Shown: positions 45,889 to 57,949 of the stretch, one piece after another
How positions within the stretch are numbered: position 1 is the stretch's first letter
Layout: every line of letters starts with the position of its first letter
Source of the DNA: Poecilobothrus nobilitatus
Taxonomy: Eukaryota > Arthropoda > Insecta > Diptera > Dolichopodidae
Assembly (NCBI GenBank): GCA_947095535.1
Contig: OX352772.1
Span: 32,197,445-32,261,444, forward strand
Reading direction: 5' to 3'
Length of the DNA stretch: 64,000 nt
Notes under the pieces: model-generated
The model's input: only the letters and a program-made list of their open reading frames with translations
What the model was told of the DNA's origin: nothing
The model's database searches: none
Translations under genes and position numbers: made by a program

Positions 45889-47345
45889 ATATTTTTTTTT
45901 TATTTATTTATTTATTTATTTACGTAATTTCAAAATTCCTTCATTACAATTGTTATTACATAAACATATTTCTTACATATTCCACAATTTTGTTTTTAAA
46001 TATATTTGTATTTATTTCATTACTTAATTCAAAAGGTAATTCATTGAAAAGCTTTAAACCATTATACATCAGCATATTTTTAGTCTTTTCATTTCTAAAT
46101 AGATTTAATCTAAAACAATTTACATTTCTTAAACTATAATTATGAATATCTGATACATAAACCAAACGCTCACCTAAATAATTTGGATATTTACCTATTT
46201 TCATCTTGTGGATTATTACTAACATATTCATTCAAATTCGTTGATTGATGCTTAGCCATTTTAAAGTATTTAACATAAAATCACTTAATGTGAATCTATT
46301 TGTTTGAGAATTATTCTCATAGCCCTATTCTGTAGCCTTTGCAGTCTAATTTTATTAATATTACTCATCATAAATAAAATGGTTGAGCAATATTCAAAAT
46401 GCGATTTAATAATTGTATTATATATGGTTATTGCAATTGCAAAACTTAAACTCTTTCTTATCTTTGAAAAAAAAATAAATCTTTTTTGAAATTTTACTAC
46501 AAATGTAATTAACATGTTTCTTAAAATGCAGCTTATTATCGAATACAACACCTAAATATTTTATTTCATCTACTTTTTCAATTATTTCATTTTCTATTTT
46601 AATATTTCAATATTGTTGAGTTTCCATTAATAAACAAACATTTGGTTTTCTCAATATTTAAACTAAGTTTATTCATTCTAAAAACCACATACTTAAACTA
46701 CCTAAATCATTATTAATGTTTTGTATACCTTCTTCCACGGTATCCGCAACAGAATAAATCAAAGCATCATCTGCGAATAAAACAATATTTGATAATACCG
46801 CTAGTTTTATATCATTAACATATATTAAAAATAGTAGCACACCAAGAATAGAGCCTTGCGGCACATCTAGCAAAACATCAACAGCATCTGATAAAGTATC
46901 ATTAAATTTAGTTATTTGCTTCCTATTAGATAGATAAGAACGAAACCATACCAATTCTACTTCCCTTATACAATAGCTTTCTAATTTTATTAATAACAAA
47001 TTTTTGTCAACCGTTTCAAATGCTCTTCACAAGTCCAAAAATACAGCCACTATGACCTTGCTATCATGCACCGATATTTTCCAATTTGTAATTATCAAGT
47101 TTAACAGAGATTCATAACTATGATCTTTTCTGAATCCTGATTTATATTTATCTATGAAGTTATATCGTTCCATATAATTCAGCAACTGGTCATAGACTAT
47201 TTTCTCAAAAATTTTTGCCTCCAATGTAATTGTATTAACCGGTCTAAATTCTGTAGCCTTGTTAGTACTTTTTTTTTTTTCAATGGGTATCACTACTGCT
47301 TCTTTCTATATCTCAGGAAACAGCCCACTCTGCAATGAGCTTTTT
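45889..47345 (-). mobile_element. 5'-truncated CR1/L2-type non-LTR retrotransposon with (TAAA)n tail
   Basis: The minus-strand 3' end is a (TAAA)n microsatellite (TTTATTTATTTATTTATTTA at 45900-45922), as in many CR1/L2/Jockey-related elements instead of plain poly-A. The coding part lies at 45956-47338. The 5' end is lost at about 47345, shortly upstream of the reverse transcriptase fingers, so no endonuclease domain remains. No target duplication was recognised. Confidence 0.75.
45956..47338 (-). pseudogene. Reverse transcriptase (ORF2) pseudogene
   Basis: The order of motifs is SLQSGLFPEI (about 47330), then VVIPI, FRPVNTITLEAKIFEKIV, SGFRKDHSYESLLNL and VAVFLDL, followed by an in-frame TGA. 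The same frame continues RAFETVDKNLLL, then VPQGSILG (46850-46861 for PQGS) and VLFADDALIY, where FADD (46766-46777) is the catalytic palm motif A-D-D. A frameshift after LSMWF leads to MNKLSLNIEKTKCLFI. Further frames give HFEYCSTILFMM, RLQRLQNRAMRIIL, and the C-terminal block GERLVYVSDIHNYSLRN...NELPFELSNE...IVEYVRNMF to the stop at 45956. The catalytic aspartates are intact, but at least one nonsense and several frameshift changes make it inactive. The assignment to the CR1/L2/Crack-Daphne group is from these phrases. Confidence 0.85.
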
Positions 47346-49190
47346 AGATTTTATTATTTTTTTTTTGTTTGAAATTACAGTTACAGACTGATTAAATGTT
47401 ATATTTGACTAATAATTAAGAAAAAAAAATATTCAAAGTCTATTTTTAATTTGAAAAGTTACTTTAATTTTAATATGGATGTATATTTATTAGTTAAAAA
47501 TTTGTAAGATCTTTTCGAAACATCGAAAATGTTTTATTTTCGTTGTAAGTTTATTGTTTCCAACTTTACGATTAGACAGATAATGAAACGGTACAATAAT
47601 CGTCGGAAGAAAGAAAAAATAAATGTTTTTCTTTTGTTTTTCAATTTATATACTATACATATATACTTATATATAGACAAATAAATTACTTATAAATATT
47701 ATGAGTCCTATTATTTATACAGTTATATTCAAATTTAAATGCAAACATAAATAACTGTAAAAAAAAAATGTAAATATATAATATTTAAATTACGTACATA
47801 TTATATTGAACGTTATATTCTTTTCGTGAAAATTTCTATTAAGGTATAAATTGTATGTAAATATTGTGTATATTTGTATATACAGAGTACAGTTTATATT
47901 TACGTATTTTAAAGACGTGTGGATGTTATATAAAAGAAAATATAATGCTATAAAGAGGAAAAATATCAAAAACAGAAGAAAATGAATAAAAATGGTACTT
48001 GTCGTAATTTTCTTACAATTTGATGTAACATATAAATATATAATAAACTGTTATGTAAATAAAAGAAAAGGTGAAAATTGTTTTTCTTAAATTTTTTTTT
48101 TTTTATATACAGATTGATAAATAAACTAGATTAATTTTAATTTTATTATAGAGTGTAATAGGCTTTTATACATATGATTATAATATTTTGATTTTATTTT
48201 GAAATTTTTGAAATTTTATATTTATAGAAAAGAAAATATAGATGTCAATCTGATTATTCAAAATTTTATTTATCAGAAACTTTTAACATAAGTTTTTCCA
48301 TATTATACCTTAAATCAAGGAAATTTATTACGAGGAATTTTCTTACTATTTAAATTGATTTAAATGGCTTAAAATAGATTTGATCTTCTCTCGATTATAT
48401 TATCTTGATTCAGAAGCACTTTGTGTACTTAAAATAGATAAACATTAAAAACATCTATTAACAAAAAAATGTATTTTTTTTTTTAAAAATGGATTACGAC
48501 ATAAACATATTAGAGAGATTAAAATTCTAACTTTTAAATTTATTTCAAGAACCGTCTAATTTTAAATAATGTTTAATTAAGAAGAAAAAAGAGAGAGAGA
48601 TTTTTTAAATAAAAAAATATTTGATTTCAATATGAAATCAGAAAATTACAGTTTACATGAGATTTTCAATTACTTTGTAGCATTTATCATTACTCAATAA
48701 GACTAAAACTCTGTTTAACGAAGGATTTTCCGTAATGATAAAAACCCAGTTAATTAGCGTAAAAAAAAACTTAGTAAATCTTTAAAACTTAATAAACTGA
48801 TTTAAAAAAATTAATTCATTCACCTAACGTTTATGTTTTTCGCTTTTCGTTTTCTTTTATTATCATTTGTATTTAATTTTTTCTGCATTCTGCATTCTGC
48901 ATTCCATTTTAAACTATCAAATTGTTTTCTTCATTCTAATTTCATCTTTATTTAAATTAGTTTATTTTATTTTTTTGTATTTGTATGTAGGTCATCAGAC
49001 ACCCTTCCTTAGCTAACAAAATTTTAAGTAAAATTTTTTACTAATGATACTGAAAAAATACAGTCTTCAACAAGTTATTCACTTTAATATTTATAAAATG
49101 TACGATCAGCTCTTACATTTCTACAAGCTTTTAATTGGGTTAATAAAATATACTTAAGATTAATTACTTATATATAAAAATGGCCCGCTC
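47346..49190. other. 1.8-kb A/T-rich spacer
   Basis: A three-fold TGCATTC run (48886-48905) is the only distinct repeat. No gene recognised. Confidence 0.5.
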
Positions 49191-49195
49191 TGCCA

Positions 49196-49475
49196 TCTAT
49201 ATTCCAAACTCGCATTTAGCCAATGCAATTTAGCCTAATTTTTTTTTTTTTAACTTTTTGCAAATAGTTTATTTAACAAATAAAATCCCAAAAAATACTT
49301 TTCCCAACAACCTACTTGACAACTAATAATTAGTTAGGAGGAATTTCAGAGTTGATTTCAATATTTGTCAAATATCTTTTTGCGAAATGTCTCATAATGT
49401 CAAATCGAAAGTTGCGAAGTGTCTAAAATATATTAGACAAAATGTCGTTTTGCAATGTCGGATTCAGGAATCTGT
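49196..49475. repeat. Decayed relative of the 9.4-kb foldback element
   Basis: CGCATTTAGCCAATGCAATT (about 49209), ATCTTTTTGCGAAATGTCTC (about 49375), TTGCGAAGTGTC and GACAAAATGTCGTTTTGC share the vocabulary of the foldback arms at 9381-10054 (GCCTAATGCC, TTTTTGCGAAGTGTC, GCAAAATGTC). The tandem-array arms are reduced to single degenerate units. The boundaries are approximate. Confidence 0.5.
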
Positions 49476-51595
49476 TCACAAATGAAGAAAAACTGTTTAA
49501 CTACTACAATAAAGAATCTTGATAATAAAATAATATATTTGTACTTTATATTATATTTAAGATGTCATCAAACCTCTAATTTTTCATTTCTAGGAAATCA
49601 TTTTTAAGAACTATCGTAATTTTGTTTATTAAAACAAAAAATATAGAATGATCTTTCATTGAAAGAAATTGAAGGTCAATGCTGTACTTTTGATTTACTT
49701 TATTTTATTGGATTAAGAATTGTATTTTTAATTCTATAATGTAACATATTTATCATATTTATACATTTACAAGAATGAATTTGTCTTTTTCTTACCCTTT
49801 ATTTTTTATATTTTCATTCATTCTTAGTACATATACTCGTACATATACATTCGTACACTTAGTACATATACTCGTATGTATACATCAAAAATGTAAATTC
49901 GTTTTTACCAAAGAAAAAAAAAACAAAATAAAGGAAACAAAAAAAAAAAAAAAATAAAGAAAACTAAAAAAAAAAAACAAGGAAAAAAAATAAATCTAAA
50001 AAGAAAGGGAAAATGTATTGAAATATAGCAAATATTTTTCATCTTATCATAAATTTTATCTACAAAACAAAAAAAAAAGGAAAATAACAATATTTTAAAT
50101 AAACACATAATCATAATCGAGAGGAAATCATAGATGAATAAAATATAAAAAAAGAGGAAATAAGGACAAAATAAACTGAGGTTCGGGATTAAAGGCATAT
50201 TATTATTTTTTTTTGTAAAGAAATATATTATAGATAATAAAAAAACAAATATGTAAAAAAAAACACAAAAAAAAAGTATTAAATATTATTATGAGTACAT
50301 AATATTTTTCATTTGAAATGAAAATTTATGTTTTTTTACTTTTTTTTTAAAGGCGAAGGCGAAGGCATAGTCTAATTTTTTCTATATATTATCTTCCTTT
50401 AATTTTAATGTATTTTAAATTGAATTTAGGACAGAAAAAAAGAAAATCAACCAGGCATTTTGTGTATTCTATGTGGTAAAGTGGAATTATTTTTGGATAA
50501 AGGTTATTTTTGTTTTATGCAAGTATAACTTATAATCCTATACATTCAATGTTATTTGATTATTCTGATTTTATTTACACAAAAAAAAAAAAGGATTCAA
50601 GATCCTTATCTTTAAAAATTTTGAAGAGTTTCTGTTTAAGTATAATGTTCGTGTAATGTTTATTTTATATTTTTGTTTTTTTCCATCCATTTTTACTTTT
50701 GTGTAATGTTCAATTTTTAAAAGAAAAATTGGAAATTTTTGAATTTAATAAATTTATGAAATTATTATTTTGTTATTTCAATATCTGGAATTTTTTTTTT
50801 TCAGTTTTTTGTTTTTTTTTATTGTCTTAAAAAATTTATGAACAACAATAAGTTATTACAATGTTTATTTTGACAATAAAATATTTTCTCAATATTTATT
50901 GTAATAAATGAAGGAGGGTTTAAAAAATTCTTAAAAGTTGTTGTAATTTTTTTTTTGTTTTTTATTCAGAACTCTTTAAAAATGTATTGACTTTTAATTT
51001 TTGTTTCTTTGTTTCAGTGATTTCTTGTTTTTTTTTTTTTCTTCTTGTTGTTTAAGAAAATTGGAATTTAAATTTGTTATTTAAATATTTCATTTGAAAA
51101 TGAAAATTTTTTTTTTTGTTTTACGAGTTAATATTTAATATTTATATCAATAAATAAATTTAAAAATATTCAAAATTCTTGTTACGATCTAATATAAAAG
51201 TATATCTTCTGTGAAATGTTTATAACCTTTCGTTTTTATTGGTTTTGACTTATTGATTATGACGTATTGTTTTTTTTTTTTTGACATTTAAAATAATTTT
51301 TAACAAATTCAACCAATTGAATTTGAATTTTATGTAAGATTTTGACATTATTGTCTTAATGGTTATTATATTATCTTTTAATAAATATCTTTTACTTTTT
51401 ATTTTATCTTACTAATATTTAAATTAATTTTAACAATTTTATTATCATGTTTAAATTGATTTTGAAATATTTGACGTTTCACATTTGATTTTTACTAGAT
51501 GACGCTTAATTTGTTTCGCTATTAATTGTGTATTTAACTACTTAAATGTACAATTAAATAATGTAGACAACATATTATAACTACAGTATTCAAGA
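49476..51595. other. 2.1-kb A/T-rich spacer with poly-A/poly-T tracts
   Basis: The interval 49905-50320 is an extreme A-rich tract whose antisense frame (Phe-rich, 97 codons) is an artefact. A small GGCGAA duplication lies at 50353-50366. Nothing else was recognised. Confidence 0.5.
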
Positions 51596-51599
51596 TGAA

Positions 51600-52040
51600 A
51601 TTCAGGCGGGTAATAGATGTTTCTACGTTATTACGTAAAACTTTACAAATCGAAAATATTAAATAGAAAAAGTAAATTTTCTGATGTATAAAACATAAGT
51701 AAGGTCGATTCTAACAACAAATGAATGAGAAATTTGGAAGAAAACTATTGAAGACAAAAATCAACAAAACAATTTTCGAGCTACAAGACAAAATTAATCG
51801 CACACATCAACAATAATTACACTAATCTTACAAGGAAAATGTAGTAAAAGGGCAAAATATTAAATAGGCGAGTTATGTGATACGAATGCCTAAAGACAGA
51901 TTAAGTTTAAAAATCCAATTTTGAGGTCTAATTAATTGGCACACATGATAGAGGTTTCCCTAAAACAAGATGGTTAGATAACATATAGAAAATTATTTAA
52001 GGGTAGTACGTGTTCGGAGCTGTTGAATAACGATAAACAG
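51600..52040 (+). pseudogene. Non-LTR retrotransposon C-terminal relic (RMPxDRL-type)
   Basis: The frame through 51883-51903 reads VIRMPKDRL, followed by LKIQF, a stop and RGFPKTRWLDNI (the last after a frameshift), then ENYLRVVRVR. The pattern HVxRMPxDRLxxKIxF...RGRPKxRWxDxI...DLRxLGVR is a well-known C-terminal block of RTE-like and related non-LTR reverse transcriptases. Upstream NEKFGRKLLKTKINKTIFEL is less certain. Several stops and shifts are present and no catalytic motif remains. Clade assignment is tentative. Confidence 0.55.
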
Positions 52041-53832
52041 TATTCACATCGATAAAAGAAAAAACAAAGCGGTACCTATTATTCTTAATTATTCATTATT
52101 TAAAAATTTCATGTAAATTAATATGGAAAAAATAAATACATTTTTTTTTTGAATATTAGAAAGTTATCTTTATAAACTGTACTCTTTCGAACTGTCAAAA
52201 AAAATACTGAGGAAATTCTTCTTCTCAGAACTTATTCCGAATTAACTATTTTCCATTTAGGGCGTCAGAAGAAAAGTCAACTAAGGAAGAAGGATTGACG
52301 TTTCTTCTATTATCACGGCTTATAACTCGCAACACTTAGCCATATTGATGCAAATCTTTTCCTCTTGTATTGCTCTAAAACAGAAATGTTTAAAAAAAAC
52401 TTGGGAATACATGATTCATGTTGTTATCTCATTCATGTTATCTCATGACATAATTATATATCTCTTCACTAGTTTTTTCCGATTATCGGTTACTATAAAG
52501 AAACTGCAGAGAATATTAGAAATAAAATAAATGTATTATGTAAATAATGTTTTAACGTATAGATGATTTTCAATTTTATTTTGACAAATTGATTTATTAT
52601 TGATGAATTATTTTTTGTTATTCTAAATTATTTTTAATTTATTTTTGTAAGAATTTCAAATAATTTTGTATTTTTGTATAAAAATTGATTTTTACAAAAA
52701 TTAAAATCTTAAGCGCTTTTTACACGATACGACGGTTGAATCAAATTATAAAAATCAAGCGATTATTGAAAAATTATTATAATGTATATTTGCAATATTG
52801 TCAATAGTTGAAATAATATTTAGCGTTTTAATGGTCTGAATGTTCAACAGCCTGTTGTATAAAATCGTCGTATAATAGTACTCGTATCGTATATTATGAA
52901 TTTTTAATATAAACATTGAAGTTTTATAAAAATAATATACAGTCAGTATTTAATAAACAAGCCACTATTATGGAAGTTTTTAATTAAAATATGTTTACTA
53001 TTCATAACTCTAAGACAGTTTTTAAAGTTCGAAGCGGAAATAATATACGTTCAAGTAAAAATTTTCGTAAAATGTAAATTTTGATAAACTTTTCAACGAA
53101 AAATTAAGTAATGAACGCATAAATAACATTTTGTTGAACTAAAACCATCATCAAATTGTATTATATATTTAAACAACGTCACATGAACACAACATCGTAT
53201 TAATTTTAGCTGAACTCAAGTTTATTCAACCGTTAAAATGTGAAATATGTTCTACATATAAACAAAACGAAAAATTTTCATTTAAAAACTAAATTATTTT
53301 AATTATTTATTTATTTTTGTTTATATAATAATTTTTTTTTTTTCAAATATTTTTATTATTAACTTTTACGTGAAAAATACATAATTATTTATTAAAATTT
53401 CATAGGTACTTACTCTGAAAAATTTTTAAAACTTTAATAATATGAAAAATCAACTATACCAAAACATATAAAATAAAACTGAACTTTATAAAAATATAAA
53501 CAATTATTTTGAAAAATTTATAATATTTTTAAAAAAGTTTTGGTTACACCTAAAATAATAAATATAGGTATGTGGTATGCCTTAATAATATGTTTATTAA
53601 TACAAAAATTTGTTTAAAAATAGAAAATTAAAAAGTCTAAATATTTTTCGTATAATAACGAAGAATTAAAATAAATAAAACTCAAAACATTAATCTTCTT
53701 TTTTTTTTTGAAAATACATATTTCATTTTTAAAATATTTACATTCAGAAATATTAAATTAAGTTAATAAAAATTATTTATTTAAATACATTTGAATTAAT
53801 TATCTTAGAAGCAAATTACCATAAAATTTTAT
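52041..53832. other. 1.8-kb A/T-rich spacer
   Basis: No gene or repeat recognised. The 61-codon frame at 52345-52530 lacks any motif. Confidence 0.5.
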
Positions 53833-55100
53833 GTTTAGCACATTTTTCAAAAAAAAATTTTTAAATATTTGCTTATTAAACTAAAATAGTTGTTCTATTT
53901 AGCCGTTCGTCTGTCTGTTTACAAAACTTCCACATCGTTTACGATAGAATAATAAAATTTTAACCATTGATAGGTCTCTTAAAATGTTGTAGAACAATCT
54001 TTTAATGTTGTAAAAAATCTCTTAATGTTGCAGAACAACCTTTTTATGTTGTTCCGCCATTACAAGAATACTTTTCTAAAACGTCGACAATTTGACGCTC
54101 TTGCGTTGATGATAATTGTATTTGATTTAGCGTCATTGATTTTAGCAATTATTTGCATTTGCCATTGATGTTTTAGAAATTTGAAATGATTGACGCTTAA
54201 TTAATAATTTCAACTGGGCATTGTTCTATGCCTGATTCTCAGTACTAAAATTTAAAAAAAAATTACCTTTATATGTTCACTAAATAATATAAAAACAATA
54301 TTTTTACCTTAATTCTATTTCAGCCATTTTAACTAAGGACGCTAACAATTAACAAACATGAATGGTGAAAATATTTGACATTTGCACTAGCAGTAAAATA
54401 ATTGCTTGATTGCGTTGATTTTTGCAAATATTGCAGATCAAAATATAGTTTTAGAATTTTTGACGACGACGTCAAAAATGTTTATGAAAATTTTTTTTGA
54501 TCGAAGTCGTGTTTTTGACGTTTTAAAAAAGTACCAAAGCGTTTCAAAGTTTGAAAAAAAAAACTCCATTTTTAAATGTTTATATCTCAGGTTCTGCGTA
54601 ATACTTTTTGAATCTAAAAAGATTTAATGACAGAACGTATTTTTACCTTAATATATAATTTTTCTTTTAGCATTGAAATTTATCTTTAGTGAAAACAAAA
54701 TTTTGCAACATTTTGCTTCCTTGCACAACGCTTTCAGCACCTTGAGAGAACAAAGATCTTTTAGAATTGACATAAGTTACCTAAGAAAATTGTTTTGTAC
54801 CTCCCCTTTTTTAGGAGCTATTAGGCGTTAAAAATTGAAATTTTAGAATTTTAAACATCTGTAATTTAGCCAACACTGTGATTTTTAATTGAAGTAACAA
54901 CTTTTCTTAATCACATATTTAGAGATTCTTTAAAATTGAAGAAAGTTTCTCTTGATTTTCCACAATTTTTTCTTACAATTCTAAGAAAATTTACAAGTTT
55001 TGATGCAAGTCACAATATTCTAAAATCTCAGTTATTTTTATTTGTCTTTTAGAAAATGTGCATCTTTAAAAACCTCTGGTATTACATTCTGCCATATTTT
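53833..55100 (+). mobile_element. Helentron-like element, family B, copy B5 (expanded and decayed)
   Basis: It starts TTTAGCACATTTTTC, has a reduced GCCGTTCGTCTGTCTG block near 53900 and ends at a degraded hairpin AAAACCTCTGGTATT and ACATTCTGCC (to about 55100). It is longer than B1. A phrase CTTTTAATGTTGTAGAACAA is triplicated near 53980-54050, and an additional ~250 bp (about 54060-54310) interrupts the alignment with B1. The 73-codon frame at 54406-54627 is a translation of this repeat. Confidence 0.65.
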
Positions 55101-55539
55101 AATTAAAAATTAATTTTAATATATTTCATAATTTAATAAAATATTTCTTATGTCCGTAATTGTTTTTAATTGTTGAATTAAATATTTTACACAGCAATTA
55201 AATAATTTATTTTGCACTTAACTATTTATATTTAATGATAACTTTAAAGTGATTTTAAGAATAATTATAAATTTTAACAATTGATACCTTAAGATATATA
55301 CACTTAAATTAAGTAATATTTATTTCATATAATAATAATCTGTCGATTAAAATTAAATAAACAACAGGATTATAAAATAATCGTACAATAAACAATTATG
55401 TATAGTATATAAATCTAAAGATTTTTAAATCTGCATAAAAGACAATACATTTTTTTTTTTATAATTTTCATTATATTTGAATGGAAATTTGCGAAATTTT
55501 CTTTTTAAGAAAGAATTATAGAAAATCATACTTCTTCAA

Positions 55540-55812
55540 TTTTAAGAAAAGGATAACGGAGTGTACAAAAATTTTTTTTGATAATGGTAAATTTAAATAC
55601 TAAATTCTATATAAATGAATATGAGGCTTTTTCGAATTTTGAGAAAGAATTTATCGGATTATATAAAAACGTTGTTTCACAAAATTAACTTTTTATGATG
55701 CTTATCTATCGTTCAATTTCTTTATTTTATCTTAATTTTGTCGAAATTCACTGATAGGTGAATAAACAGATTGAACTAATAAATTTAAAAAAATAAATGT
55801 GCTAAAAACTTT
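55540..55812 (-). mobile_element. Family B Helentron-like fragment, copy B7
   Basis: GGTAAATTTAAATACTAAATT (about 55586) and the end AAATGTGCTAAAAACTTT (55796-55813) match copy B2 in the same orientation. The TCCG block is gone (AATAAACAGATTGAACTAATAA remains where it stood). Only the 5' part of the element is present. Confidence 0.5.
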
Positions 55813-55867
55813 AAAATTTTTATAAAAAATTTAAAAACCAGAAAAATTAATTAATAGTTTTATTTTA

Positions 55868-56340
55868 TTTTTTTTTTTTACGAGGGTTGGTGGAAAACTC
55901 GAACTGCACTTGCTTCCTCAGGGTAGTGTTGGACTTTAACCAACCAAAACCATCCCCCTTTTAAACCCAAATTTTAGGATGGAACCTTTAGGCAAATGTA
56001 CAGTTTGGCTTTGGGGATAAGGATGTGGGAAGGATAATTGGGGAAATTGGAATTGGGAAATTTGGATTATGGATTTGGGGATAGGTAGGAAAATTTGGAG
56101 GGACATTTTGAAGAAAGATGTTAATGTTCTTCTTCAACTTAAGTAAATCGTATACATATGAATTACCAACTTTAGGGAACGCATGCGATGGTATATGGTT
56201 CCACAAACGGGACGTGTGCATGACAAACGAATTTCCATAGGTTGTATTTCGCCATCTTGATAACTCAACATGGTAGGGATGAGCATCTGTTGCCCTCCTT
56301 GTTTCTCGTTGGAAAACTTTGAGTGGAGGCATTAATTTAT
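55868..56340 (-). mobile_element. 5'-truncated non-LTR retrotransposon (subfamily 1), copy 2
   Basis: A poly-A tail on the minus strand (poly-T at 55868-55879) follows a 3' UTR with GGTGGAAAACTCG, GTAGTGTTGGACTTTAACC and ACCAAAACCATCCCCC. It is nearly identical by eye to 25862-26320, the more intact of the two because the reading frame is open. The same 3' UTR module, more diverged, recurs at 24617-24870 and as a trimer at 3115-3425. Confidence 0.78.
55988..56332 (-). pseudogene. Reverse transcriptase ORF, C-terminal end (114 codons)
   Basis: The frame reads RRATDAHPYHVELSRWRNTT, then YGNSFVMHTSRLWNHIPSHA, FPKVGNSYVYDLLKLKKNI and a proline-rich end PIPISPIILPTSLSPKPN. The pattern R-x(n)-Y-x-NSF-x-x-x-T-x-RLWN-x-(I/L)P is the typical last block of CR1/Jockey-type reverse transcriptase ORFs, just before the stop. 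The apparent start Met is internal, since the insertion is 5'-truncated. The palm domain is missing. The homologous frame in the 25.9-kb copy carries a frameshift. Confidence 0.75.
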
Positions 56341-56987
56341 ACAGAAATCTGAATAATTATTTATTATTTTGAAAGCGTATTGAAAATCTAAACAATTTAG
56401 ATATACAATTATGAAAGAATAGAAAGTATGCAGAAATTATCATAATATTTATATATAGCTATAAGAATACAGCTAAATGTTTAAGTTTAATATCACATTT
56501 TAAAGCATATTTTTCTGCCGTAAAATATATTATGTATAGTTTACATTCAATCTTGGATGGAATTCAATTCTCAGTATGGGTCATTATAGTGTTTTATCAA
56601 ACTTCTTTAAGTTATCTTTATAAAGTTCAAAATAATGCCTTACATTTATTATTTTTAAGATTCGTTGAAATATTGGAGCAATTTCTTTCTTTAATCGATA
56701 TTTTTTCAATTCAAATCAACTATGACGCAACCCAAACAATTTTAAGGTAACATCAAAGAATGCTCAAGTACTCATTTCTTGATAGTGGAAATTATTTATT
56801 TATTTTTTTTTTTCTTTATTTCTTCTACATAATTTATATAAAAATAATTTATTTTAATATATTTATAATTATATACTTTCTGACATTAGCGAAAAGTTGT
56901 GTGGTCTTATAATGTGTAAAAAATAATGAACAGAGTTTCAGACAAAAAAAAAATAAAAGAAAATAATTTTTTTTTTCCATTATAATA
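56341..56987 (+). pseudogene. Possible reverse transcriptase thumb relic in A/T-rich spacer
   Basis: The open frame 56532-56750 reads SLHSILDGIQFSVW, then LYKVQNNALHLLF and SLIDIFSIQINYDATQTILR. In I/R1/LOA-type reverse transcriptases the post-palm segment runs SILDYGxxxW...LxKLQxIQNxALRL...; the order and spacing here are similar. Only these two weak blocks support it, and chance is possible. The remainder is A/T-rich spacer. Confidence 0.3.
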
Positions 56988-57809
56988 AAAACAAGGTAGA
57001 ATGTAAACCAACGGTTTTTAAAAGCGCACATTTCCAAAACTCAATACAAACTGTTTAGAATTGTGACTTGCACAAAAATTTGAAAATTTCATGTAATAAG
57101 AAAAAACGTGAAAATAGGACATTTTTGAAAATTTGAGGGGCCGTAAATCCGGAATCCTATATAACTAAGAAAAACGGTTAACACACGTAAAAATATATTT
57201 ACAGGTGCCTAAATTAGAAAAATTTTTACAGGTGCCTAAATTACAGGTGTCTAAAAATAGCAAATTTTCAATTTTTGAGCCCTAATAGCTCATTAACAGG
57301 GGGCGGCCCAAAAAAATTTTCTGAGCAAACTTATACTAATTCTAAAAGTTCTTTCTTGCTTCAAAATTTCAAGCCTCTAACAGGGTGCCGGAGTTATGAA
57401 AGTAGAAAAATAATGCAAAATTTGGTTTTCACATAACGGTAAATTTAAATACTAAATTTAAAAAAATTGTATAATTTTAATATTAATTTACAAAGTTAAA
57501 AAAAATACCTGTCGAATGACGTTTTCATATTGAAAAAATCTTAAGCAGAACATAAGATATATGCATTTAAAAATAGGGCTTTTTCAAAGTTTGAGAGGCT
57601 GTAGCTCCTTAATGGATGGGGCTACATGAAAAAGTTGTTCCACAAAATGATTTTTTTTATGAGACCTAGACCATGGTTAAAATTTTATTTTTTTTTTTCT
57701 CTATCTTTAACGGTGTAGAAGTTTTGTAAACAGACGGACGGACGGACGGACAGAGTGAAACTAATAAGCACATTTTTTGCACACAATTTTTTTGGAAATG
57801 TGCTAAAAA
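56988..57809 (-). mobile_element. Helentron-like element, family B, copy B2
   Basis: It is a near-complete inverse of B1. At the left, AAACAAGGTAGAATGT and the hairpin AAACC-aac-GGTTT (57003-57020 region) mark the 3' end with GCACATTTCC. At the right, the microsatellite GACGGACGGACGGACGGAC (57733-57751) and AAATGTGCTAAAA mark the 5' end. The body contains GAGGCTGTAGCTCCTTAATG and CATAACGGTAAATTTAAATAC. It carries a local duplication of TTTACAGGTGCCTAAATTA (57200-57243) not present in B1. No coding capacity. Confidence 0.78.
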
Positions 57810-57949
57810 TACAAAAAAGGAAAAAGTTCTAATAAAAATAGAATTTTCATAAAATTATTTACATATATATTTAATAGTATATATTAATTTATTTAAGTAT
57901 TATATTAATTTTGTTAGTATAGTGGTATAGTGCTTTAATTTTCGACTAA

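Noticed and set aside
49905..50198. Phe-rich 97-codon minus frame resembling a membrane protein
   Set aside because: It comes from a long A-rich tract; poly-T codons give poly-Phe. No start context or family similarity.
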